Source: Oceanitalea stevensii
Lineage (GTDB): Bacteria > Actinomycetota > Actinomycetes > Actinomycetales > Actinomycetaceae
Length of the DNA stretch: 64,000 bases
Assembly (NCBI RefSeq): GCF_014837105.1
Contig: NZ_JACSPO010000001.1
Location: 270,334 to 334,333, forward strand
Direction: 5' to 3'
Below the pieces are notes generated by a model. It made no database searches and had not been told where the DNA came from. It saw only the letters and a program-made list of their open reading frames with translations. This document shows positions 24,597-32,284 of this stretch, piece after piece (the stretch's first letter is position 1; every line of letters begins with the position of its first letter). A program made the translations under genes and the position numbers.

Positions 24597-26666
24597 TCAG
24601 AACGGAGGCTCGTCGTCCGCGCCCCACGCCTGGTCCGCCTCGCCGTCGCCGCACTCCGGCAACGAGCGCTGAGGCAGCGGCGGTGGCGTCCATCCGCCCG
24701 TCACGGCGCTTCCTGCGGCGACCTCGGCCAGGACCGTGTCGACCACCTCGGCGGGCACGCTCCTGCCGGTCCGTCGCATCTCCTTGCCGATGCGACGCAG
24801 CCCTGCTGCGGTCTCGCGCGGCATGGTGACGACGGTGCCGTCGGTGCGCCGCAGGTAGCCGTGGCCGGTCATGGTGGTCCAGGCGTAGGTGCCGTCTGAG
24901 GCTCGCGCGACGGTGAACCCGCCCTGGCTCTTGACGGCGTGGACGCGGGTGCACTGGGGACCCAGGTTCCACACCGAGGTCTCCCCACCGTCCTGCCACT
25001 CGTGGATGTGGTCGAGCTGGCAGTGACGGGCCGGGGTCGAGCAGCCCGGCTCGATGCACGTCCGGTCGCGCTCGCGGACGAGGTCCGCCATGGCGGCGGG
25101 CGGCTCGTACCGGGTGCGGCCGACGTCGAGCACCTGCCCGGTCACAGGGTCGCTCACGATCCGCCGCCACTGGCCGCCGGCGGCGAGTGCCCGGGCGACC
25201 TCCGGGGCGATGGGGCCGTAGCCCTCGAGCTCGGCGACGGGCTCGGGATCCCGCTCGAGCGCGTTGCGTGCCGGAGCGTTGAGGTCAGGCAGTGCCACGG
25301 CGAGCGGGACGTTGAGGCGGACCTCGACGGGCAGCCCGCCGATGGTGCCGAGGCGCACCGCGGGGAGCCGACCACCGGGCAGACGCTGCCCCGGGACCGG
25401 CGGCGCCGCTCCGTAGGGCACTTCGGTGCCCTTCCCTCGTCCGGCTCGCTTGGCGCCAGGAGCTGCCTTCGCCCCTGCGGGCAGACCTGGCCCCTCGGAT
25501 TCGGGGGCTGAGTCGTCTGCGGGCACACGAGGGCCCTCGGAACCGGGAGGCCGATCGGCCGCACGCCTCGCTGGCACATCAGCGACGGCTCCGGTTGGCT
25601 CCGCCGCGCCGCCGGCGCCGTCGTCAGTCTCCGCGGCCGCCGACGGGGCGAGCTGCTGCTCGGGCAGTACCCCGATGTACCCGTTGGCGAGGGCGCCGTA
25701 CGCCATGAGCGAGAAGGCATCGGCACGCAGCTGGTCGATGGTGCGGCCGTCGCCCGCGTGCTTGGCGGCGCGGGCAGCGCTCTCGAGCGTGAGATCGACC
25801 GCGACGGCGTCGGCCGCGGGCAGGACGGCGGTCATGCTCGCCATGCCGTCGGGCAGCGCCCGCGGGTGGTAGACCGTGCGCTTCTGACGTGCGGCCCGGT
25901 GACGCGCGTCCGCTTCCTCGGGGTCGACGGAGATGACCGCCTTCTCGAGGTCCTCCTTGAGCTGGCGGAGGGTACGGCCGGGCGCCGTCTCGATGACCTC
26001 CCACTGAGCGGCGAGCGCGACCTCCGGCGGCAGACCATCGAGCGTGGTGAAGATGACCTGCGCTCGCGGGTAGTCGATGAGGCCCTGCTCCAGTGCCTCA
26101 CCCGTGGCCTCCAGCAGGTTGCCGAACGCCCGACCGCTGGCGGCCATCCGGGTCGCGGCGACCTTGCTCATCTTCAGCCGCATCGCGAGCTCGTGGCCGG
26201 CGAGGCACTCGCCCCGGGTTCGGCCGCGCAGGGTGCCTGGCCAGTCGGGGTTGAGCGCCGGTCGCTCAGCCAGTTCCGCCGCCACCTGTGCGGCGTGCGC
26301 CGCGGCGTACGACTCCATCCGCTTGTACGCGGCGGCCAGCTCCACGAGCGAGTACTCGTCCACCTCCGCCGGATCGATCGCGGCGAGCAGGATGCCCAGC
26401 CGCGGCCCGGGAGGCAGGGGAGCGAGGTAGTCACCGAGGGCCCCCTCCACGGGAAGCAGCTCGGCGAGGCGGTCGGTGGGCCAGGAGGTCGACCCCGTGG
26501 GGCCGAAGAGCTCGTCGGCCGCGTTGGGCACGGGGAGAGGGGCGGTGGGGGCCTCGGGCACCGGCTTCCAGTCGCCGGGCAGCATCTCCTCGAGGTGCTC
26601 GGCCGGCGCGGGAGCGATCGCGTCAGGCTGCCGTTCCGGCTCGGTCCCGTCCCCCTCGAGGTTCAT
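24597..26666 (-). CDS. DUF222/13E12-family HNH endonuclease-like protein
   Basis: A 689-residue protein. Residues about 85-330 are the DUF222 helical region typical of actinobacterial 13E12-repeat proteins (RLGILLAAIDPAEVDEYSLVELAAAYKR, read in part; YPRAQVIFTTL). A long Gly/Ala/Pro-rich variable linker follows at about 340-430. The C-terminal HNH is seen as CIEPGCSTPARHCQLDHIHEW and WNLGPQCTRVHAVK. The usual HH pair of the last motif is VH here, with the final His kept. Family members are multicopy in many actinobacteria and linked to mobile DNA. It is flanked by repeats on both sides. Confidence 0.87.
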   Translation of the reverse strand: MNLEGDGTEPERQPDAIAPAPAEHLEEMLPGDWKPVPEAPTAPLPVPNAADELFGPTGSTSWPTDRLAELLPVEGALGDYLAPLPPGPRLGILLAAIDPAEVDEYSLVELAAAYKRMESYAAAHAAQVAAELAERPALNPDWPGTLRGRTRGECLAGHELAMRLKMSKVAATRMAASGRAFGNLLEATGEALEQGLIDYPRAQVIFTTLDGLPPEVALAAQWEVIETAPGRTLRQLKEDLEKAVISVDPEEADARHRAARQKRTVYHPRALPDGMASMTAVLPAADAVAVDLTLESAARAAKHAGDGRTIDQLRADAFSLMAYGALANGYIGVLPEQQLAPSAAAETDDGAGGAAEPTGAVADVPARRAADRPPGSEGPRVPADDSAPESEGPGLPAGAKAAPGAKRAGRGKGTEVPYGAAPPVPGQRLPGGRLPAVRLGTIGGLPVEVRLNVPLAVALPDLNAPARNALERDPEPVAELEGYGPIAPEVARALAAGGQWRRIVSDPVTGQVLDVGRTRYEPPAAMADLVRERDRTCIEPGCSTPARHCQLDHIHEWQDGGETSVWNLGPQCTRVHAVKSQGGFTVARASDGTYAWTTMTGHGYLRRTDGTVVTMPRETAAGLRRIGKEMRRTGRSVPAEVVDTVLAEVAAGSAVTGGWTPPPLPQRSLPECGDGEADQAWGADDEPPF

Positions 26667-27094
26667 CTCGTCACCTCCCCGTCACGGCGAGAACCCCACT
26701 ACTCGAACCCTCTCACCGACCACTGACATCCGGCGGTGGGGTCCCCTGGACAGGGATGGCTAGGGCCGACGGCGTGTGGCGGGCGGGTGCGGGTGGCGAC
26801 GGCGGGTGGTGGGCGGGTGCGGGTGGCGACGGCGGGTGGTGGGCGGGTGCGGGTGGCGACGGCGGGTGGTGGGCGGGTGCTGGTGGCGACGGCGGGTGGT
26901 GGGCGGGTGCGGGTGGCGACCGCGGCCGGCGACCGCGGCCGGCGGGTGCAGACGGTGCCCGGGTCCCGACGACGACCGCCGGGTGTCCCGCCACCCCGAC
27001 CCCCGCCGTCGGCCACCACCCGGCTCGCCGGTGTCAGTCCCCAGTGCCACGATGTGTCCCACCTCGTTCTGCACCGTTGCCGAGGGGAGCTGTG
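26667..27094. other. Gene-free spacer containing a minisatellite
   Basis: This 428-base gap between the divergent HNH and sugar-ABC genes holds the 30-base tandem repeat at 26771-26920, then a doubled GACCGCGGCCGGC at 26918-26943. The rest up to the substrate-binding protein gene shows no gene; it should contain the importer promoter. Confidence 0.6.
26771..26920. repeat. Five-copy 30-base tandem repeat
   Basis: Exactly five 30-base units run head to tail. Units 2, 3 and 5 (starting 26801, 26831, 26891) are identical; unit 4 differs at one base and unit 1 at two. Each unit is composed of GGCGGGTGGT, GGGCGGGTGC and GGGTGGCGAC. The period is a multiple of three so long open frames cross it on both strands, but none has a credible start and context. 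Confidence 0.85.
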
Positions 27095-28363
27095 ATGGGC
27101 CGGACAGGACTGGCGAGGGCTGCCGGACTCGCTGCTGCCGTGAGCGCAGCAGCCGCGCTGGCAGGGTGCGCCGCGTCCGCGGACGAGCCGGTCGAGATCG
27201 TCTTCTTCCAGTTCAAGCCCGAGGCCACGGCGTTCTTCTCCGATGTCGCCGCCCGCTTCCAGGAGGAGAACCCGGACGTCCGGGTGACGGTCGACAACGT
27301 GCCGAGCGCGGAGACCGCGATGCGGATCCGGCTCGTCAAGGAGGACCCGCCCGACGTCCTCACCTTCAACGCCAACGGCACCTTCGGGGAGTTCGCCTCG
27401 GCCGGCGTCTTCCACGACTGGGCCGGCAGCCCTCTCCTCGACGGCGTCCAGGAGGCCTACGTCGAGGTGGTCCAGGCACTGGGCGCAACCGAGCCGGGCG
27501 CCGTGAACGGCATCCCCTTCGCCGCCAACGCCTCCGGTGCCCTCTACAACGTCGAGCTGTTCGAGGAGCACGGCCGCGAGGTCCCCACCACGTGGGAGGA
27601 GCTCCTCGAGACGGCGGAGTACTTCGAGGGCGAGGGCATCGTGCCCCACTTCGCCATGCTTGCCGACGCCTGGACCGCCCAGGCCCCCATGGCACCCCTC
27701 ACCGCCCAGACCCAGCCGGAGAGCTTCTTCGAGGACCGCTTCGCCGGGGAGGCGACCTTCCAGGAGGGCTGGCGGGAGGCCTTCGAGAAGCAGGCCGAGC
27801 TCTTCGAGCTCACCCAGCCGGACCCCGCCGCCTACGGCTACGAGCAGGGCACGCGTGCCTTCGCGGCGGGCGACGCCGCGATGCTCCTCATCGGCAGCTA
27901 CGCCGTCCCCCAGATCCGCAGCTTCGAGCCGGACTTCACCGTCGGGTCCTTCGCCCTGCCCGCCACCGACGACCCCGAGCAGACCACGCTCGTCTCCGGT
28001 GTCGACATCGTCCTCGCCGCCCGCGCCGACGGTCCGCACCAGGAGGAGGTCGAGCGCTTCCTCGAGTACCTCCTCCAGCCGGACGTCGTCCAGGAGTACG
28101 CGGAGCAGCAGGTCGCCATCCCCACCCTCCAGGACCAGCAGAACGACGACCCCGCCCTCGCCGGCATCCAGCCGTACATCGACGAGGGACGGATCGTCGG
28201 CTTCACCGACCACCAGTTCATCCAGGCGATCCCGCTCGGCCCGCTGCTCCAGCAGTTCCTCCTCGACGGGAACCTCGACGCCTTCCTCTCCGAGCTCGAC
28301 GCCAACTGGGACCGGGTGGCCGAGCGCCGCACCTGGGGCCTCGGGGCGGTGGAGGAGCAATGA
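27095..28363 (+). CDS. Sugar ABC transporter substrate-binding lipoprotein (CUT1)
   Basis: A 422-residue extracellular solute-binding protein family 1 member. Signal peptide ends in the lipobox LAGC, Cys at about residue 24. The mature part follows the CUT1 pattern: EIVFFQFKPEATAFFSDVAA, then FNANGTFGEFAS, the hinge segment NGIPFAANASGALYN near residue 140, and VPTTWEELLETAEYF. It captures a mono- or oligosaccharide outside the membrane. ATG 27095 follows GAGGGGAG by five bases. The stop overlaps the next gene start (ATGA), making a coupled three-gene importer without its own ATPase, which is normal because a shared MsmK-like ATPase is often used. Confidence 0.9.
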   Translation: MGRTGLARAAGLAAAVSAAAALAGCAASADEPVEIVFFQFKPEATAFFSDVAARFQEENPDVRVTVDNVPSAETAMRIRLVKEDPPDVLTFNANGTFGEFASAGVFHDWAGSPLLDGVQEAYVEVVQALGATEPGAVNGIPFAANASGALYNVELFEEHGREVPTTWEELLETAEYFEGEGIVPHFAMLADAWTAQAPMAPLTAQTQPESFFEDRFAGEATFQEGWREAFEKQAELFELTQPDPAAYGYEQGTRAFAAGDAAMLLIGSYAVPQIRSFEPDFTVGSFALPATDDPEQTTLVSGVDIVLAARADGPHQEEVERFLEYLLQPDVVQEYAEQQVAIPTLQDQQNDDPALAGIQPYIDEGRIVGFTDHQFIQAIPLGPLLQQFLLDGNLDAFLSELDANWDRVAERRTWGLGAVEEQ

Positions 28364-29235
28364 GGAACGACGGCCGGAAGATCGACCGCGCCTACTACTG
28401 GATGGTCCTGCCCGCCTTCGTGCTCTTCTTCGTCCTCCACACCATCCCGGTGCTCCAGGGCATCTTCTACAGCTTCACCGACTCACCCGGCTACGGGACG
28501 TGGAGCTTCGTGGGCCTGTCGAACTACGCGGCGCTCTTCCAGGACCCGCGCGTCGTCGACGCCTACCTCTTCACCTTCCGCTTCGCGATCGTCACGACGA
28601 TCCTCGTCAACGTCATCGGACTGGCGATCGCCCTGGGCCTCAACGCCCGCATCAAGCTGAAGAACACCCTGCGCGGGATCTACTTCATCCCCTACGTGCT
28701 GGCCCTGCTCGTCATCGGCTACGTCTTCTCCTACCTGTTCAACTTCTCCCTGCCCTCCGTGGGGCAGGCGCTGGGCATCGACGCGCTGAGCAGCTCGCTG
28801 CTCGCGGACCCGGAGCGGGCGTGGATCGGGATCGTCGTCATGACGGTCTGGCAGGGCGCCGCCTTCACGATCATCATCTTCCTCGCAGGCCTGCAGACCG
28901 TTCCCGAGCAGCTGTACGAGGCCGCCGCCCTCGACGGCGCCACCCGCTGGCGGCAGTTCTGGAGCATCACGCTGCCGATGATCTGGGGCTTCTTCACGAT
29001 CAACGTCGTCCTCGCGCTGAAGAACTTCCTCCAGGTCTTCGACCAGATCATCGCGATGACCGGCGGCGGCCCCGGCACGTCCACCGAGTCCATCGGCGTG
29101 CTCATCTACCGCGGCGGCTTCGAGGGCGGCGAGTTCGGGTACCAGACCGCGAACGCCGTGATCTTCATGATCGTCATCGTCGCCTTCGCCTTCTTCCAGC
29201 TGCGCATCCTGCGGCGTGAGGAGGTGTCGGCCTGA
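28360..29235 (+). CDS. Sugar ABC transporter permease, MalF/LacF type
   Basis: A 291-residue inner-membrane subunit with six predicted helices. N-terminal AYYWMVLPAFVLFFVLHTIPVLQGIFYSFTD is typical of the MalF-like subunit (read in part). The EAA loop is LYEAAALDGATRWRQFWSITLPM near residue 190, which contacts the ATPase. It overlaps the substrate-binding gene by four bases and the next permease by one, so the three are co-translated. Imports the sugar bound by the lipoprotein. Confidence 0.92.
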   Translation: MRNDGRKIDRAYYWMVLPAFVLFFVLHTIPVLQGIFYSFTDSPGYGTWSFVGLSNYAALFQDPRVVDAYLFTFRFAIVTTILVNVIGLAIALGLNARIKLKNTLRGIYFIPYVLALLVIGYVFSYLFNFSLPSVGQALGIDALSSSLLADPERAWIGIVVMTVWQGAAFTIIIFLAGLQTVPEQLYEAAALDGATRWRQFWSITLPMIWGFFTINVVLALKNFLQVFDQIIAMTGGGPGTSTESIGVLIYRGGFEGGEFGYQTANAVIFMIVIVAFAFFQLRILRREEVSA

Positions 29236-30110
29236 TGTCCGCGGACGCCGTCACCATGCCCCCGCCGCGCGAGCGTCGTCGACGACGGCGCAAGCCCAGT
29301 GGCGTCAACTGGTGGCTCACCGCCCTGCTCCTCGTCCTGTCCCTCACGGTCCTCGTCCCGCTGTACTTCACGGTGGTGACGGCGCTCAAGACGCCCGACC
29401 AGCTCGGCGGCACCGGCTTCGCCCCGCCCACCGAGTGGGCCTGGGGCAACTTCGCCGAGGCCTGGCGGACGATCGACTACCCGGCGCGGCTGCTCAACAC
29501 CGGGCTCATCACGGTGGGCGCCGTCGTCCTCACGCTGCTCACCAACTCGATGGTCGCCTACGCGATCGCCCGCCAGATGCACCGGCGCCTGTTCAAGGCG
29601 CTGTTCTACTACTTCATCGCCGCCCTGTTCATCCCGTTCCCGGTGCTCATGCTCCCCGCGGCGAAGCAGGCGGCGATCCTCGGGCTGGACAACCAGGCCG
29701 GCCTCATCCTGCTGTACACGGTCTACGGGCTGTCCTTCAACGTCTTCCTCTACACCGCCTACGTCCGCTCGATCCCGGCCGAGCTGGAGGAGGCCGCCCG
29801 CATCGACGGCGCGAGCACGTGGGGCGTCTTCTGGCGGGTCGTCTTCCCGCTCCTCGCGCCGATCAACGCGACCGTCGGCATCCTCACCTGCGTGTGGGCG
29901 TGGAACGACTTCCTGCTCCCGCTCGTCATCCTCTCCGACCCCGACGCCGCCACCATCCAGCTCGCCCAGTACGTCTTCCAGGGCCAGTTCTCCGCCGACT
30001 ACACCCTCGCCTTCGCCTCCTACCTCATGGCGATGGCGCCGCTCCTCGTCGTCTACGTCGTCGCCCAGCGATGGGTGATCTCCGGGGTCACGCGCGGCGC
30101 GATCAAGTAG
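29235..30110 (+). CDS. Sugar ABC transporter permease, MalG type
   Basis: A 291-residue inner-membrane subunit. A basic N-terminus (RERRRRRRKPSG) precedes helix 1; six helices follow. The EAA loop is LEEAARIDGASTWGVFWRVVFP near residue 180, and the C-terminus (YVVAQRWVISGVTRGAIK) is the standard ending of MalG-type permeases. Start ATG 29235 overlaps the previous stop by one base (TGATG). Pairs with the upstream permease. Its 3' end overlaps the 3' end of the convergent dehydrogenase by eight bases. Confidence 0.92.
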   Translation: MSADAVTMPPPRERRRRRRKPSGVNWWLTALLLVLSLTVLVPLYFTVVTALKTPDQLGGTGFAPPTEWAWGNFAEAWRTIDYPARLLNTGLITVGAVVLTLLTNSMVAYAIARQMHRRLFKALFYYFIAALFIPFPVLMLPAAKQAAILGLDNQAGLILLYTVYGLSFNVFLYTAYVRSIPAELEEAARIDGASTWGVFWRVVFPLLAPINATVGILTCVWAWNDFLLPLVILSDPDAATIQLAQYVFQGQFSADYTLAFASYLMAMAPLLVVYVVAQRWVISGVTRGAIK

Positions 30111-30975
30111 CCGCGCCTTCGGCAGCGGACGACGACGACGGCGGCCGGGTCAGCCCGACCAGCTCGGCGCTGCGGTCCCACAGCCGGGCCGCGAGACCGG
30201 CGTCGGAGGCCTGCGGGTTGGTCCTCGCGACCCTGCCCTTCTCGTAGTACTCACCGGACACCCAGTCGCGTCCCGGGGTGCCCTCGGCGAGGTCGACGAG
30301 GAGCCGGGCACCCTGCTCGGGACCGACGACGCCGCTGAGGTACCGCAGGGGCGTGCGGTACACGAGCCGCATGAGGCTGGTCGTGTCCGAGGCGAAGTTC
30401 GTCCGCACGACCCCGGGGTGGAAGGCCGCCGCGGAGACGCCGTGGGACGCGAAGCGGCGGTGGAGCTCCTTGGTGACGAGGATGTTGGCGAGCTTCGCGT
30501 CGCCGTAGGCCTTCCTCGCGAAGTACCGCGCCTCGTTGTCGAGGTCGTCGAGGTCGATCTTCCCGAAGAGCCGAGCGGCGGCGCTCGAGGTGGTGACGAC
30601 CGACGCGCCGCTCGCCGTCAGCGTGTCCATGAGGAGGTTGGTGAGCAGGAACGGGGCGAGGTGGTTCACCTGCAGGGTCTTCTCGAAGCCGTCGACAGTC
30701 CGCGTCCTGTCCCCGAAGATGCCGCCGGCGTTGTTCGCCAGGACGTCGATGCGTGGGTAGGTGCTCGCGAGGGTGGCCGCGAGGGAGCGGACCTGGGCGA
30801 GCTCGGTGAAGTCCGCGAGGAAGTGGTCCGCCCCCAGCTCATCGGCAACCGCCCGGGTCTTCTCGGCGGACCGGCCCACGAGCGCAACGGTGTGCCCGTC
30901 CGCGACGAGTCGGCGAGCGGCCGCCGCCCCGATCCCGTCACTGGCACCGGTGAGGACGATGGTCTTGCCCGGCAT
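30103..30975 (-). CDS. Short-chain dehydrogenase/reductase (retinol dehydrogenase-like)
   Basis: A 290-residue SDR. The cofactor motif is TGASDGIGAAAARRL at residue 9 onward, NNAGG lies near residue 85, the catalytic Ser in VVTTSSAA, and the active-site YGDAK motif near residue 150. FHPGVVRTNFA is the usual C-terminal substrate-loop lead-in. The architecture is that of retinol dehydrogenase 11-14/WWOX-like SDRs, which are broad NADP-dependent carbonyl reductases in bacteria. It is divergent from the peptide cluster at 31205 with 229 bases between. Confidence 0.88.
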   Translation of the reverse strand: MPGKTIVLTGASDGIGAAAARRLVADGHTVALVGRSAEKTRAVADELGADHFLADFTELAQVRSLAATLASTYPRIDVLANNAGGIFGDRTRTVDGFEKTLQVNHLAPFLLTNLLMDTLTASGASVVTTSSAAARLFGKIDLDDLDNEARYFARKAYGDAKLANILVTKELHRRFASHGVSAAAFHPGVVRTNFASDTTSLMRLVYRTPLRYLSGVVGPEQGARLLVDLAEGTPGRDWVSGEYYEKGRVARTNPQASDAGLAARLWDRSAELVGLTRPPSSSSAAEGAAT

Positions 30976-31204
30976 GTGGCCTCCGAAGGCGTGGGGAGCG
31001 TGCTCGACGGTCGATCAGGGCCTCATCGAACAGTCGGTCCGTGCCCGCCGCCAGCGGAGGACGACGTAGACGAAGGTCGAGCGCCGTCTGGTCGAACCTC
31101 TCTTCAGCCGGGGCAGGTGCCCGCCGAAGACTGGTACCAGGCGGATGCCCCAGCGCACCGCTCACCCGGGTTCCGAGCCTTGCCTCAACGTGAAAGGAAC
31201 TCCC

Positions 31205-31477
31205 ATGTCCGTTGCACTCACCGATCTGCCCGCGCAGCTCTCGACGACGCTGGTCGAGAAGCAGCACCAGCTCATCGACACGGCCAAGAACCGGTTCGAC
31301 GACGCCGTCGTGCGCTACGACGCCTGGTTCCTCGTGTTCGTCGCCGTCCTCCTCGCGCTCGGCTTCGTCCTCGTCGCCGGTGCCGCGATCTGGTGCCTCA
31401 CCCAGGCGGGTGGGCGCAAGTTCACCGGCGGCATGACCTGGAAGAACGGCTTCTCGCTCTGGATCGAGTGCCGGTGA
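31205..31477 (+). CDS. Small single-span peptide, possible bacteriocin/pheromone precursor
   Basis: A 90-residue protein of no recognised family. Residues 1-40 are a charged, helical cytoplasmic segment (LPAQLSTTLVEKQHQLIDT and on). Residues about 41-66 are one strong transmembrane helix (WFLVFVAVLLALGFVLVAG). After a Gly-Gly at 69-70 comes a 20-residue tail rich in Lys, Gly, Trp and Phe ending in WIECR. AAAGGAA is placed well ahead of ATG 31205. The gene heads a cluster with an ABC ATPase, a large permease and an HExxH membrane protease, and is followed at once by a strong hairpin. A peptide precursor cut in or near its membrane span is the best reading; a small transporter subunit is the alternative. 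Confidence 0.6.
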   Translation: MSVALTDLPAQLSTTLVEKQHQLIDTAKNRFDDAVVRYDAWFLVFVAVLLALGFVLVAGAAIWCLTQAGGRKFTGGMTWKNGFSLWIECR

Positions 31478-31490
31478 CCTAGCCACCGGG

Positions 31491-31530
31491 CCGGCGGCAG
31501 CACCCTCGGTGCCGAAGGCGCTGCCGCCGG
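31491..31530 (+). terminator. Strong hairpin after the small peptide gene
   Basis: CCGGCGGCAGC (31491-31501) pairs perfectly with GCTGCCGCCGG (31520-31530), and the 18-base interior can pair further (CCTCGG with CCGAAGG, one bulge). It sits 14 bases after the peptide stop and ahead of the next ribosome binding site. It would act as a partial terminator or 3' stabiliser giving more peptide than transporter. Confidence 0.65.
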
Positions 31531-31561
31531 TCCACCCCACCCACACCCAAGGAGGCCGCGC

Positions 31562-32281
31562 ATGAGCAACGTCCTGGAGGTCCGTGACCTCACCTACTCC
31601 TACGACGGCGTCGTCAACGCCGTCGAGCAGGTGTCCTTCGACGTGCCCGCGGGGCGCATCGTCGGCCTCATCGGCCCCAACGGGTCGGGGAAGTCCACCC
31701 TCATCAAGAACGTCTTCGACCTCCTCAAGGCGCAGTCGGGACGGATCACCGTCAACGGCAACCAGCACACGACGATCGAGGCCAAGCGCGACGCCGTCTA
31801 CCTCTCGAGCAACGACTACCTGCCGGAGTTCCTCAGCCCGCGCGAGTACTACACGATGCTCGGCAAGCTCTACGGCGTGCGCCTCGACCACGACCGGGCG
31901 CGCGCCTACTTCCGCGACTTCTCCATGCCGGGCCGCTACGACGACCTCATCTCGGGCTTCTCCCACGGCATGCGCAAGAAGACCCAGCTCGTCGGCGCGC
32001 TCGTGCTGCGCCGCCCCCTCACCGTGATCGACGAGACGCTCAACGGCGTCGACCTCGAGGCCATGCGCATCGCCGAGCGCGAGCTGCGCGCCCTCCACGA
32101 GGACGGCCGCGCGGTGCTCCTGTGCAGCCACGACCTCACCCTGCTCGAGCGGCTCACCGACGACGTCGTGTTCCTCGACCTCGGCATCCTCGTCCTCGAC
32201 GGCCCCACGAAGGAGCTCGTCCGCGAGGGCGGGTCGCTGGAGTCGATCGTCTTCGCGCACATCGAGTCGGAGGTGAGGTAG
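31562..32281 (+). CDS. ABC transporter ATP-binding protein (peptide export/immunity type)
   Basis: A 239-residue ATPase. Walker A is GPNGSGKS at residues 38-45; Walker B ends LTVIDETLNGVD; the signature is the variant FSHGMRKKTQL rather than LSGGQ, as in the BcrA/LanF-like subgroup of ABC-2 exporters. The Q-loop glutamine is not evident (YLSSNDYLPEF). The switch His is in CSHDLTLLE. AGGAGG lies upstream of ATG 31562. It pairs with the permease that starts four bases after its stop. Subgroup members often power peptide export or self-immunity. Confidence 0.88.
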   Translation: MSNVLEVRDLTYSYDGVVNAVEQVSFDVPAGRIVGLIGPNGSGKSTLIKNVFDLLKAQSGRITVNGNQHTTIEAKRDAVYLSSNDYLPEFLSPREYYTMLGKLYGVRLDHDRARAYFRDFSMPGRYDDLISGFSHGMRKKTQLVGALVLRRPLTVIDETLNGVDLEAMRIAERELRALHEDGRAVLLCSHDLTLLERLTDDVVFLDLGILVLDGPTKELVREGGSLESIVFAHIESEVR

Positions 32282-32284
32282 GCC

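Noticed and set aside
24597..26666. DUF222/HNH gene as a restriction or defence nuclease
   Set aside because: The 13E12 family is widespread and multicopy with no methylase or defence partner here; no evidence for a defence role.
26771..26920. CRISPR-like array
   Set aside because: Copies are directly abutting with no spacers, so this is a minisatellite.
26776..29235. 819-codon plus frame starting in the 30-base repeats
   Set aside because: Only its last 291 codons are real (the MalF-type permease from 28360); the repeat-derived MAGGCGWRRR start is not credible.
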